A stretch of DNA of 54,547 bases from an uncultured Bacteroidaceae bacterium (lineage in GTDB: Bacteria > Bacteroidota > Bacteroidia > Bacteroidales > Bacteroidaceae). The notes under the pieces were generated by a model that had not been told where the DNA came from, did no database searches, and saw only the letters and a list, made by a program, of their open reading frames with translations. The stretch lies in NCBI GenBank assembly GCA_939800445.1, contig CALNGU010000004.1, forward strand, positions 1 through 54,547, read 5' to 3'. The position numbers and the translations under genes were made by a program. Below, one piece after another: positions 33,214-42,267 of the stretch (position 1 is its first letter; the number at the start of each line of letters is the position of its first letter).

Positions 33214-34674
33214 ATGTCAAAGATAAGATACTGCATATATATAATAGGTATAGCCGCCCTCCTCCTGCCCTCGGTGCTCGTGTCGTGCATGGATGAGAAG
33301 TTCTCGTCAGACCCGTCGCACACCCTCGCGTTCTCGGCAGACACTGTCAGCTTCGACACCCTGTTCACCGGCATCGGGTCGGCGACCAGGCTGCTCAAGG
33401 TCTACAACCGCCACGACAAGTCTCTGATGTTCTCGGTGCAGCTGGCGGACAAGGCCAACTCGGGATTCCGTGTCAACGTCGATGGGCGTACAGACGTGGG
33501 CGTGACACGCTTTGACGGTTTGTCGGTGAGGGGAGGCGACAGCCTTTACATCTTCATTGAACTGACTGCCGCCGCTCGCAACTCGGCGGACATAGGCATG
33601 ATCAAGGATTCGCTTGTGTTTGTCACCAACGGCACGCGGCAGGATGTCAAGCTCATCGCCTATGGCCGCGATGCCACCATGCTGTACGCGCCGGTGGTGA
33701 GCCGTGACACGACATTCACCGCGCACCGACCCATCATCATCCACGACAGTCTTGTCGTGGCCGAGGGTGCGACGCTGACGTGCGAGGCAGGCACGTCGCT
33801 CTATTTCCATGACAAGGCGGGGATGATCGTGCGCGGCCGTCTCGTCGTGTCGGGCGAACCCGGACGCGAGGTCGTGCTGCGCGGCGACAGGACCGACCGC
33901 CTGTTCCCCTACCTGCCCTACGACCGCGTGCCGGGACAGTGGGGGGGAGTGACGTTCACGACCGGGAGCTATGGCAACGAGTTGCTCCATGCAGACATCC
34001 ACGGCGGACTCTATGCCGTCAGGTGCGATTCGTCGGACGTGACGCGTGACAAGGTGCGGATAGTTGGGTGCAAACTCACCAACACCACGGGCAACGTGCT
34101 CGAGATGACCGACTGCCGCGCCGACATAGCCAACACCGAGCTGAGCAACGCGGGGCTGAGCTGCGTGGACCTGACTGGCGGCGACGTGCGCTTCACGCAC
34201 TGCACGCTGGCCAATTACTTCAGCTACGGCATCAAGCACGGTGTCGCCCTGAGCCTGCGCAACGCCGTGGGCGACGTGCAGCATCCAGTCATTGAGGCCG
34301 CATTCGTCAATTGCATAATCGCCGGCTCAAGCCGTGACGAGATAAGCGGCGGCGTGTCGGATGACGAATCGACCCCCTACAACTACCGTTTCCACAATTC
34401 CCTCGTCAACAGCGTCGAACCTGACGACGGCGACATCGGCGGCTGCCGTTGGGAAAAGGACGACCATTTCCGCCTCATCGATGGCGACAACTACATCTAC
34501 GACTTCACCCTCGATTCGCTGTCGGCGGCGAGGGACATGGGTTCGCCTGCCGCTGCCGCCGACTATCCCCTTGACCGCCTCGGCCGCCCGCGCTCTTCTG
34601 CCATGGGTGGCGACGGGATGCCCGACGCGGGATGCTACGAGTGGATGCCGGGCAATTGGCAACCCCGGCAATGA
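33214..34674 (+). CDS. Secreted lipoprotein with predicted right-handed beta-helix
   Basis: A 486-residue lipoprotein. The signal YIIGIAALLLPSVLVSC gives a lipid-modified Cys near residue 23. The N-terminal half looks like an Ig-type or beta-sandwich domain (SFDTLFTGIGSATRLLKVYN). The second half (about 185-420) has short repeated turns such as LVVAEGATLTCEAGTSLYFH, CKLTNTTGNVLEMTDCRADI and NTELSNAGLSCVDLTGGDVR, typical of parallel beta-helix proteins. The C-terminal RDMGSPAAAADYPLDRLGRP resembles the end of choice-of-anchor/beta-helix secreted proteins. No catalytic residues can be named. The start at 33214 is the only one that keeps the lipoprotein signal. It is probably surface-exposed; ligand unknown. 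Confidence 0.72.
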   Translation: MSKIRYCIYIIGIAALLLPSVLVSCMDEKFSSDPSHTLAFSADTVSFDTLFTGIGSATRLLKVYNRHDKSLMFSVQLADKANSGFRVNVDGRTDVGVTRFDGLSVRGGDSLYIFIELTAAARNSADIGMIKDSLVFVTNGTRQDVKLIAYGRDATMLYAPVVSRDTTFTAHRPIIIHDSLVVAEGATLTCEAGTSLYFHDKAGMIVRGRLVVSGEPGREVVLRGDRTDRLFPYLPYDRVPGQWGGVTFTTGSYGNELLHADIHGGLYAVRCDSSDVTRDKVRIVGCKLTNTTGNVLEMTDCRADIANTELSNAGLSCVDLTGGDVRFTHCTLANYFSYGIKHGVALSLRNAVGDVQHPVIEAAFVNCIIAGSSRDEISGGVSDDESTPYNYRFHNSLVNSVEPDDGDIGGCRWEKDDHFRLIDGDNYIYDFTLDSLSAARDMGSPAAAADYPLDRLGRPRSSAMGGDGMPDAGCYEWMPGNWQPRQ

Positions 34675-34680
34675 TGTGCC

Positions 34681-34743
34681 TTGTTAGTGGCACTAACAAG
34701 CTTTGTTAGTCGCATTAACAAGCCTTGTTAGTGCGATTAACAA
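34681..34743. repeat. Family 3 phased dyad array (three 19-bp dyads, 22-bp period)
   Basis: Units TTGTTAGTGGCACTAACAA (34681), TTGTTAGTCGCATTAACAA (34703) and TTGTTAGTGCGATTAACAA (34725) repeat every 22 bp with 3-bp spacers. Unit 3 is the reverse complement of unit 2 apart from two bases. The right flank GGATGACATTGCCAAGGACA … ACACCGTATGCC (to 34816) is shared with the 21-kb copy. The array begins 7 bp after the beta-helix lipoprotein stop, upstream of serS. Confidence 0.9.
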
Positions 34744-34879
34744 AGGATGACATTGCCAAGGACATCCGACCATTTTGCACGGGACATGGGATGGTGCGGG
34801 CAAAAACACCGTATGCCACCGGCCGTAGCACCGGATGAAAAAATCAACAGGGCTTGGCGCAAACTCTGTGGCATATACC

Positions 34880-34887
34880 TATCTTTG
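34880..34887 (+). promoter_or_regulatory. serS -7 promoter box
   Basis: TATCTTTG lies 49 nt before the serS ATG; TTGG at 34854-34857 is about 22 nt upstream. Confidence 0.6.
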
Positions 34888-34935
34888 CACGTCCGTTAGG
34901 ACGGCATTGCGCGAATCATAAGAAACAATCAAGAT

Positions 34936-36210
34936 ATGCTTACACTCAAATTAATCAAGGAACAGACCGAGGAGGTCATCAAGGGGCTTGAGAAAAAGCA
35001 CTTCAACAATGCCCGCGAAGCCATCAACAAGGTCATCGAGGTTGACAAGGCACGCCGCGCGGCGCAAAACGAATTGGACAAGAACCTGTCGCAGGTCAAG
35101 ACGCTCTCGAAGTCTATCGGTGCTCTCATGAAGGAGGGACGCGCCGACGAGGCCGAGCGGGCGCGCGCCGAGGTGGCTGCGATGAAGGAGACCAACAAGT
35201 CGCTCGAGGCGGCCATGACCGAGGCTGAAGCGCAGCTGACCACGCTGCTCTGCTCCATCCCCAACGTGCCCAACAGCTCCGTGCCCGAGGGCAGTGATGC
35301 CGTGGACAACGTGGTCGAGAGGCAAGGGGGGCATATCCCGCAGCTGGGGCCTGGCGCGTTGCCGCACTGGGAGCTGGCCAAGAAGTATGACCTCATCGAC
35401 TTCGAGCTGGGTGTGAAGATTACAGGGGCTGGTTTCCCCGTCTACAAAGGCAAGGGGGCGCGGTTGCAGAGGGCGTTGATCAACTTCTTCCTCGACGAGG
35501 CACGCGCTGCCGGCTATCTTGAGATTGAGCCACCGTATGTTGTCAACGCGGCCTCTGGCTATGGCACGGGACAGTTGCCCGACAAGGAAGGGCAGATGTA
35601 TCACGCCAATGAGGATGACCTCTACCTGATACCGACCGCCGAGGTGCCCGTGACCAACATCTACCGCGATGTCATCCTTGATGAGAAGGATTTGCCGGTG
35701 AAAAACTGCGCCTACTCCGCTTGTTTCCGCCGCGAGGCAGGGTCTTACGGCAAGGATGTCCGCGGGCTCAACCGTCTGCATCAGTTCAACAAGGTCGAGA
35801 TAGTGCGCATCGACACCCCCGAGCACTCCTACCAGTCGCTTGACGAGATGATTGCCCACGTCGAGGGTCTGGTGCAGAAGCTGGAGCTGCCCTACCGCAT
35901 CCTGCGGCTGTGCGGCGGTGACATGAGCTTCACGTCGAGCATCACGTTTGACTTCGAGACATTCTCGGCGGCGCAAGAGAGGTGGCTGGAGGTGAGCTCG
36001 GTGTCCAACTTCGAGTCCTACCAGGCCAACCGCCTGAAGTGCCGTTACCGCACGGCAGACCGCCGCATCGAGTTGTGCCACACGCTTAACGGTTCGGCTC
36101 TGGCATTGCCCCGCATCGTGGCTACCATCTTGGAAAACAACCAGACACCCGAGGGCATCCGCGTGCCACGGGTGCTTGTCCCCTATTGCGGGTTTGACAT
36201 GATTGATTGA
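34936..36210 (+). CDS. serS: Serine--tRNA ligase
   Basis: A 424-residue class II synthetase. An N-terminal antiparallel coiled-coil arm (about 1-105, rich in KAR/E and AEAQLTTLLCSIPNVPNSSV) recognises the long variable arm of tRNA-Ser. The catalytic core shows motif 2 ACFRREAGSYGKDVRGLNRL (about 262-281) and motif 3 NGSALALPRIVATILENNQ (about 395-413), with the TAEVPVTNIYRD serine-binding segment (about 235). The length is normal. It is a single gene with its own promoter and a strong terminator. Nothing unusual is visible. Confidence 0.97.
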   Translation: MLTLKLIKEQTEEVIKGLEKKHFNNAREAINKVIEVDKARRAAQNELDKNLSQVKTLSKSIGALMKEGRADEAERARAEVAAMKETNKSLEAAMTEAEAQLTTLLCSIPNVPNSSVPEGSDAVDNVVERQGGHIPQLGPGALPHWELAKKYDLIDFELGVKITGAGFPVYKGKGARLQRALINFFLDEARAAGYLEIEPPYVVNAASGYGTGQLPDKEGQMYHANEDDLYLIPTAEVPVTNIYRDVILDEKDLPVKNCAYSACFRREAGSYGKDVRGLNRLHQFNKVEIVRIDTPEHSYQSLDEMIAHVEGLVQKLELPYRILRLCGGDMSFTSSITFDFETFSAAQERWLEVSSVSNFESYQANRLKCRYRTADRRIELCHTLNGSALALPRIVATILENNQTPEGIRVPRVLVPYCGFDMID

Positions 36211-36235
36211 GCGGTCAAGTGATGGCCGGCAACAC

Positions 36236-36277
36236 ATCCCCCTTTGGCGTGCAAACCGTCGGAGGGGGATTTTTTTG
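36236..36277 (+). terminator. serS terminator
   Basis: ATCCCCC (36236-36242) pairs with GGGGGAT (36264-36270), followed by seven T's. Confidence 0.92.
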
Positions 36278-36343
36278 TCCCTTATGCCACGGCGGTATGG
36301 CTCGTTTGTGGCGGGCGTGAGATGGAATGGAGCAAGTGGTTTG

Positions 36344-36375
36344 TTTGCATAGTTTACCGATTTACAATAAATTTG
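36344..36375 (+). promoter_or_regulatory. Promoter of the 1310-residue secreted protein gene
   Basis: TTTG at 36344-36347 and TAAATTTG at 36368-36375 are 20 nt apart, the best -33/-7 match in the window. The ATG follows 38 nt downstream. Confidence 0.75.
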
Positions 36376-36413
36376 CGCCCAGAAACTAAACTATAACTAA
36401 AAAATTAGGAAGT

Positions 36414-39400
36414 ATGAACATTGGCAAACGCTTTATCGCGGCCGTTGCCGCGCTGTGCCTTTTGCCGTCCATCTATGCGCAAGGACAGTTGCCGCTGGCG
36501 GTGGGGGAGAGTGTGTTTTACGACAACAACACCTTTATTTACAAGGACAAGATGTCTTGCAACGGAAGTGAAATCTACACCAGTGATGGCTGGGGAGCTT
36601 TCACCATGACATTCCAGGATGCGCCTGGGATGCTGACGTTGCAGTATTCGAGAAACCAATGGGGAAAAAACAATGAGATGGGTCTCCAGGAGAGTTCCAA
36701 CAACACGGACTGGACGGACATCTATGTCGGAAATCCGCCTACCGACTGGACTGACCTCTCATTCATGCTTAAGCCGGAAACGAGGTATATCCGCTTTTGG
36801 TACGGTGCTGATTTCAAAATTGGTGATTGGTGGACCAAGGTGGGCTACTTGCGGGACATCAACATAGCGAAGGCTATCTACACCCCGACCGAGAGCCTTG
36901 CTTTCGAGACCGAATGCAATGTGCAGCAAGCCCAGGAGTTTGAATTGGATGTGACGAACCTCAAGGGCGATGTCGTGCTGGAGTGCTCCAATCCAGACTT
37001 CACCGTCTCGCCGTCGTCATTGAGCCGTGATGAGGCTTTGGCGGCGGGCACTGTCACTGTCACCGTCACCTACACCCCGACCGAAGCGGTGTCGGCCGAG
37101 GCGGTACTGACGATAAAGGATGCAGCCTATGAAGCCAACAACGAGACTATCGCCTTGAGCGGAACAATGTTGCCGTCAGTCCCGACGGTGGGTGAGGCGA
37201 CAGAGGTGGATGCCACCTCGTTTGTCGCCAATTGGCAGAATGTTGCAGACTTCACCACCCTGCTCACTGTGATGCGTGACGGCACGCCGCTCGACGGTTA
37301 TGCCGACCTTGAGTGCCAAGGGTTCAGCCACAAAGTCGAGGGATTGCAGCCAGGAGCGACCTACACCTATCAAGTCAAGGCTAAGAGCGGCGAGACGGTG
37401 ACTGAACCGTCCGACGTGGCTACCGTGACATTGCCTGTCCCGTCTGTCGAGGTGGAAGGGTTTGAGCCGTTTGTTACCACGGCTGGTGCACCGGTGTCGC
37501 AGACCGTAGGCATCACGGCAGCGAATCTTGTCGGCGATGTCGCCTTGTCATTGAAGTATGGCGAAGTGTTCACTCTTGACACAAGCAGCCTTGGCGCGGA
37601 TGAGGCCGATGGGGCAGTGGTGGAAGTCTCCTATTCGCCTGTCGCAGTGGGCGAGGATGTTGACACTCTGTTCGTCACCACCGACTACGCCACTGCGTTG
37701 TCCATTCCGTTGCGCGGTGTCAATTCGCTCGAAGCTCCTGTTGCCTTGGAGGCTGAGAATGTGACCAACTCGGGATTCACCGCACGCTGGGAGGCGGTTG
37801 ACGGTGCGACGGACTATCGTTTGACGGTCATGGACGCTGCCGGCACGCCGCTTAATATATATAATGGTATAGCGACTGGCGATGTCACGTCCTATGCCGT
37901 CACCAACCTCTTGCCGTCCACCACCTATTCCTATTCGGTGCGCTCGGTGGCAAACGGTGCGGTGTCGGAGGATGCGTCTGACGTGATCAGCGTCACCACT
38001 GCCGACGGTGCGGTCATCACCTACTCGCACACGCCAAAAGACTTTGTGGCAGTGCGCGGCACATCGGTCGCACAGGCTGTCAGCGTCAGCGGCTCGAATG
38101 TCTTCGGTGCAATCACGGCAGCGGTCACGGGCGGCGAATCGTTCACCATCGACAATCCATCGCTCCCGGCAGAGGGCGGGATGCTGACCATCACATTCGC
38201 CCCTGATGCTTTCGGCACTCACACAGCCACGTTGTCGCTCTCTGCCTCGGGGGCTGAGACGGTCAACATAGCTCTCAACGGCACTGCCACTCCTGACCGT
38301 GTGGCAGCATCGCCGGCGACGGAGGTCGGCACGTCTTCATTCACTGCCAACTGGGAAGCGGTCGATGGCGCACAGTCCTATCTCCTGACCGTCCGCCGTG
38401 GCGGTCAAGTACTCCCTGAGTGGGACGGCGTGGAGGTCGCCGATGCCACTTCGCACGCCGTTGACGGGCTGAACGAGGCAACATCCTACAACTATTCGGT
38501 CAGTGCGGTGGCCGACGGTGCGGTGGGCGAAGCATCACCCGCCGTAGGGGTCGTCACCCTTTACACCCCGGTGGTGGAGGTTGTTTCTGTCAATGAGGCA
38601 TCGGCTGCCGTCAAGTGGAACGCTCCGTTTGCGGCGGACAACTATACACTCACGTTGAAGCAGGCTGGCAGCATCGTCAATGGCTATGCCGAGGTGCATC
38701 CCACGTCGGCGGCCTATACGTTCACTGGTCTCCAGCCTTTCACCGAGTATGAATGCGAGTTGACCACAACCTTTGGGGCGGTAGAGGTGCAGTCCGCCAC
38801 CGTGTCATTCACCACAACGGCTGCCGGCACTGCGTACGGCAACCAGCTGCATAACTCCGGCTTCGAGCAATGGGAGGGGTCGGGCGACACATACGAGCCA
38901 GTCGATTGGAACAGTTTCGGCACCATGACCGGCAGCTATGCGTCAATGGCGGAGATGGCCGGCATACGCATGGAGCAATCTGCCGATGTACGCCCCGGCA
39001 CCGACGGCAGCAAGAGCGTGCGCATCTGGACGGGGAGCGTGTTTGGCATCAAGGCAAACGGCAACCTCACCACGGGGCGCATCAACGCAGGCTCGATGAC
39101 TGCCACCGACGCGGCCAACCACAACTTCACGGTCGTTGACGACGAGGCGTTCAGCGAACGCATCGACGCGCGTCCCGACTCGTTGACGGTGTGGGTCAAG
39201 TATACTCCCGCCAACTCGTCGTCAAAGGCGAAAGTCTCGGCCATCATACACGACAACTACTCCTACCGCGACCCGTCTGGCAGTGACCCCGATGCAGGCA
39301 ACCATGTCGTCGCGACCGCTGAGATGAGCTACCAGTCGGCAGGGGGAGGGTGGCAGCGTCTGTCCGTCCCGTTCAACTATCGCGACAACGGGCTGTCCCC

Positions 39401-40346
39401 CGACTATATGCTCGTGTCGTTCACTTCCAACATGACCCCTGGCGGAGGCGATGCCGACGACGCGGTGATTGTCGATGACCTGCATCTCGTCTACAAGCCC
39501 GTGCTGACCGTTTCGCCGCTCGCGGTGAATGCTGTCAAGGCCGGTGACGTGCTGGTTGTTGACTACGAACTCACCGGCTCTATGTCTGTGTCCAACATAG
39601 CTGCCGACCGCAACACCGTTTCGTTGCAGCTGTCGGATGCCAACGGTTCGTTTGCATCCCCGCACGTCCTCGCCACCATCACCACGGACAAGTCGGGCAA
39701 GCTCGTCGGCACAGTGCCCGAAGGGCTTGAGCCTGGCGGCGGATACAAGGTGCGTGTCGTCACCACCAACTATCCCATGACCGCCGAGGCGCGCGGGACG
39801 CTGACCGTGTCGGGCGACGGCGTGCCGGTCATCAATGCATCATTCGACCAGGTGCTTGAGGCGCAGGTAGGCGTGGGAGCGGCACAGGCGCAGATGAGCA
39901 TCGGCGGCGAGAACCTTGCGGGTGAGATATTTCTTAACCTCTCGTCGGATGTCTTCACCGTGTCGCCCACCGTGCTGCCAGCCACAGGGGGGACGGTGAC
40001 AGTCACTTACGCGCCGCACCTCCCGGGTGACGACGAGGCACGGCTCGTGATCAGCTCTGTCGGGGCAGAGGATGTCGCGCTCACCCTGCGCGGACGTGCC
40101 GAGTTGCCCGTGGCAGTAGGCAGTGTCATCGCCGACGGCACGCGCATCGGCCTCTGGCCCAATCCAGTGGTTGACATCGTTACGCTTGACGGTGTTGAGG
40201 ACGATGCGCCGTTCTGCATCTACTCGCTCGACGGGCGCATGGCCATGGCGGGCAAGCTGCAAGGCGTGACCGCCGACCTTTCCGGCCTGCCGCGCGGCGC
40301 GTATGTCATGGTCGTGGCAAACACTCAGGTCAAGTTCATCAAGTGA
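36414..40346 (+). CDS. Large secreted FnIII/Ig and PCMD-domain protein with T9SS sorting domain
   Basis: A 1310-residue exported protein. Signal peptide 1-22. FnIII-like modules occur near 254-340, 440-530, 627-715 and 720-805 (each with 'sF.a.W..v.ga..Y' as in TSSFTANWEAVDGAQSYLLT), interleaved with Ig-like choice-of-anchor modules near 343-437, 535-625 and 1138-1229. A jelly-roll PCMD carbohydrate-metabolism-type domain spans about 809-1029 (NQLHNSGFEQWEG … VIVDDLHLVYKP). The last ~65 residues (LWPNPVVDIVTLDG, CIYSLDGRMAMAG, ADLSGLPRGAYVMVVA, VKFIK) match the type A C-terminal sorting domain of type IX secretion. It is probably displayed on the cell surface and binds or organises glycans. 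It has its own promoter and terminator. Confidence 0.82.
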   Translation: MNIGKRFIAAVAALCLLPSIYAQGQLPLAVGESVFYDNNTFIYKDKMSCNGSEIYTSDGWGAFTMTFQDAPGMLTLQYSRNQWGKNNEMGLQESSNNTDWTDIYVGNPPTDWTDLSFMLKPETRYIRFWYGADFKIGDWWTKVGYLRDINIAKAIYTPTESLAFETECNVQQAQEFELDVTNLKGDVVLECSNPDFTVSPSSLSRDEALAAGTVTVTVTYTPTEAVSAEAVLTIKDAAYEANNETIALSGTMLPSVPTVGEATEVDATSFVANWQNVADFTTLLTVMRDGTPLDGYADLECQGFSHKVEGLQPGATYTYQVKAKSGETVTEPSDVATVTLPVPSVEVEGFEPFVTTAGAPVSQTVGITAANLVGDVALSLKYGEVFTLDTSSLGADEADGAVVEVSYSPVAVGEDVDTLFVTTDYATALSIPLRGVNSLEAPVALEAENVTNSGFTARWEAVDGATDYRLTVMDAAGTPLNIYNGIATGDVTSYAVTNLLPSTTYSYSVRSVANGAVSEDASDVISVTTADGAVITYSHTPKDFVAVRGTSVAQAVSVSGSNVFGAITAAVTGGESFTIDNPSLPAEGGMLTITFAPDAFGTHTATLSLSASGAETVNIALNGTATPDRVAASPATEVGTSSFTANWEAVDGAQSYLLTVRRGGQVLPEWDGVEVADATSHAVDGLNEATSYNYSVSAVADGAVGEASPAVGVVTLYTPVVEVVSVNEASAAVKWNAPFAADNYTLTLKQAGSIVNGYAEVHPTSAAYTFTGLQPFTEYECELTTTFGAVEVQSATVSFTTTAAGTAYGNQLHNSGFEQWEGSGDTYEPVDWNSFGTMTGSYASMAEMAGIRMEQSADVRPGTDGSKSVRIWTGSVFGIKANGNLTTGRINAGSMTATDAANHNFTVVDDEAFSERIDARPDSLTVWVKYTPANSSSKAKVSAIIHDNYSYRDPSGSDPDAGNHVVATAEMSYQSAGGGWQRLSVPFNYRDNGLSPDYMLVSFTSNMTPGGGDADDAVIVDDLHLVYKPVLTVSPLAVNAVKAGDVLVVDYELTGSMSVSNIAADRNTVSLQLSDANGSFASPHVLATITTDKSGKLVGTVPEGLEPGGGYKVRVVTTNYPMTAEARGTLTVSGDGVPVINASFDQVLEAQVGVGAAQAQMSIGGENLAGEIFLNLSSDVFTVSPTVLPATGGTVTVTYAPHLPGDDEARLVISSVGAEDVALTLRGRAELPVAVGSVIADGTRIGLWPNPVVDIVTLDGVEDDAPFCIYSLDGRMAMAGKLQGVTADLSGLPRGAYVMVVANTQVKFIK

Positions 40347-40378
40347 CGCGGCGCAGTCGTCTGCACCACCACAGCAAT

Positions 40379-40420
40379 ATTCCCCGTGACGGCATCGCCC
40401 GCCACGGGGAATTTTTTTTT
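40379..40420 (+). terminator. Terminator after the T9SS cargo gene
   Basis: ATTCCCCGTG (40379-40388) pairs perfectly with CACGGGGAAT (40403-40412), followed by a nine-T run. Confidence 0.95.
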
Positions 40421-40494
40421 GTGCGCCTGGCACTTCGTGGCCATTCCTCTGCCACGTCGCGGCCTTTGCCGCTGATGCCACGGCATCATCCTCC

Positions 40495-40732
40495 GGGCAT
40501 AAAGCCGATGAAGTCAGGAGAAAAGTTCCACCAAGTCAGACCTAAAGTTACTTACCTCGGTGCATCAAGTAAAAACAAAAGTTTTGTTTTAATATTCAGA
40601 ACTTTTGTTTATATAAACAAAACTTTTGAATGGTCGTACAAAGCTTTTGTTTTTACTTGAAGCACCGAGCAAGGGAACTTTTCTCGGCGTGCAGTGCAAG
40701 TTTATGTCTGTCGTCACCGCCTTTGAGCCCTG
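40495..40732. repeat. Family 1 phased AT-rich element, copy C
   Basis: The longest and most symmetric copy. Four 21-bp units start at 40579, 40600, 40621 and 40642 (for example AACTTTTGTTTATATAAAC). Inverted flanks are CTCGGTGCATCAAGTAAAAA at the left against the complement of TTTTTACTTGAAGCACCGAG at the right. GAGAAAAGTTCC at the left pairs with GGAACTTTTCTC at the right, and the outermost GGGCATAAAGCCGATGAAG pairs loosely with the right end. It lies between two convergent terminators. Confidence 0.9.
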
Positions 40733-40773
40733 TCCCCATTCCCTGCACGGTCTCGCCACGCCCGCGCATAAAG

Positions 40774-40823
40774 AAAACCCCACCGCCACGCGGGCTGTTG
40801 CCAGCCTTTGATGGACGGTGGGG
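40774..40823 (-). terminator. Terminator of the glycogen operon
   Basis: On the minus strand CCCCACCG (40823-40816) pairs with CGGTGGGG (40785-40778), followed by TTTTCTTT. It lies 53 nt beyond the GH57-like stop. Confidence 0.85.
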
Positions 40824-40875
40824 CACTCACGCCGTGACCAGGCATTCCTGACTGTCAGGGATGCTGGTTGTCAGG

Positions 40876-42243
40876 TCATTCCTCTTTCTTCCGTGCAGTC
40901 GCTCTTGGTGTTTTTGCCGGTTTCGGCTCTGCTTTGGCGAGCGCGGTTTCAAGTTTCTTGACCTTTTTCTCGCTGTCGGCCAATTTCTTGGTGAGCGTGT
41001 CGATTTCGATGCTCTGGTTCTTGATGGTCTGGGTCAGTGCGTCGAGTTGCTCGTTGTCGATGTCCTCGGGGTAGAGTGAGTTGACGCGGGCGATGAAGTC
41101 GGCTATGACGTTCATGTAGTTGGTGAACGCGTCAAACGGCGAGTCGAATATCCCACGGTTGATTCCCACGCCCGTGTTCTTGGTTGACATGTAGTGGAAG
41201 TAATCGCTCGATTGCAGGTAGTCCCACGTCTGTTTGACCAGCTTGTTGTTGCACATCCTCACGCGCTCGGCCACGCTGTACAGCTTGTCGAGTGCCTCGC
41301 GTTGCATGACATTGCCTGTCCATGAGCTCGTGTCGCGCTCTTCGTCGCACCATGAGATCGGGTGGTCGATGTCGATGGATGAGACGGGTTTGAACTTGCG
41401 TACCACCTCTGTCGGTGTGGAGAATGTCAATCCGCGCTGTGCGGCGCACGCTGGGATGGCTTTGAGGAAGTCGAGGATGTTGGACGACAGCGGCTGGGCG
41501 ATGCCAAATGCTGACATGTCCATGGCGATGAGCACGACTTGCTCCTCTTCGGGCAATGCGGCGATCCAGTCCACATATTTGTCTGCGAAGAGGGGATACT
41601 CGTCCCACGTGCTGTTGGCGAAGCGCAGGCTGATGTCGTCGGAGAGCTTGAAGTCGCGGAAAAGGAGCGCGAGCGACGGGTTCTGCGACGAGTTGTAGAC
41701 GTAGTGGGGGCTCTTCCATCCGAGGATGTGCTTCGCGCCCTCGGTCAGCACGACCTTGTAGCCCATTGACGAGACCATCGAGCCGATTTCGTCCGAGTAG
41801 ATCATGTTGCTGTTGGCAAACACGGTGGGCGACACGCCGAAGAGTTGCTTGAGTTTCTTGCTCAACCGCTTCACTTCGTCGATGAATCCCATCTCGTCAT
41901 ACAGCGACGACAGGCCGTAGGAGTAGGGCTGTGCGACGAATTCGCAGCACTTCGTGTCGGCGAGCCTCTTGAGCTTCTCGATGAAGTCGGGGGCGTGCAT
42001 CTCAAACAGCTCGAGTGCCGTGCCTGAAATGCCCAAGGCGAACTTGAAGCGGCCGTCCGAGTTGTATATCATGTCGAGGAGCGCATCGACCGTCGGCCCG
42101 TAGGACTTGGCAATGACATCCTCGATGTTGGTCTCGTTGGCGAAGTCGTCGAAGTAGTAGTGGTCGTAGTCTATGTCAAAGAAGCGGTAACGCTTCATGT
42201 TGAACATCTGGTGTATCTCGAAATAGAAACAGATTGTTTTCAT
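40876..42243 (-). CDS. GH57-family amylase-like protein, catalytic residues apparently lost
   Basis: A 455-residue protein with the GH57 (beta/alpha)7 fold. MKTICFYFEIHQMFNMKRYR (usual 'vHQPfRL'), LTEGAKHILGWKSPHYVY and PLFADKYVDWIAAL identify the family. The nucleophile motif, normally NTEL, reads NSNM near residue 143. The acid-site DYETFGEH reads DMSAFGIA near 241, keeping the Asp but not its surroundings. GH57 amylase-like proteins without catalytic residues are known as a group, so a binding or regulatory role in glycogen metabolism is likely. The C-terminus (about 400-455) is a charged coiled coil ending in a Lys/Ala tail. It is the last gene of a three-gene operon with the glycosyltransferase and debranching enzyme. 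Confidence 0.82.
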   Translation of the reverse strand: MKTICFYFEIHQMFNMKRYRFFDIDYDHYYFDDFANETNIEDVIAKSYGPTVDALLDMIYNSDGRFKFALGISGTALELFEMHAPDFIEKLKRLADTKCCEFVAQPYSYGLSSLYDEMGFIDEVKRLSKKLKQLFGVSPTVFANSNMIYSDEIGSMVSSMGYKVVLTEGAKHILGWKSPHYVYNSSQNPSLALLFRDFKLSDDISLRFANSTWDEYPLFADKYVDWIAALPEEEQVVLIAMDMSAFGIAQPLSSNILDFLKAIPACAAQRGLTFSTPTEVVRKFKPVSSIDIDHPISWCDEERDTSSWTGNVMQREALDKLYSVAERVRMCNNKLVKQTWDYLQSSDYFHYMSTKNTGVGINRGIFDSPFDAFTNYMNVIADFIARVNSLYPEDIDNEQLDALTQTIKNQSIEIDTLTKKLADSEKKVKKLETALAKAEPKPAKTPRATARKKEE

Positions 42244-42267
42244 AATATGTCTGTACTGTTTAAGTTA

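Noticed and set aside
34681-34743. Short CRISPR-like array
   Set aside because: Units are dyads separated by only 3 bp, with no spacers of 25-40 bp and no cas genes in the window.
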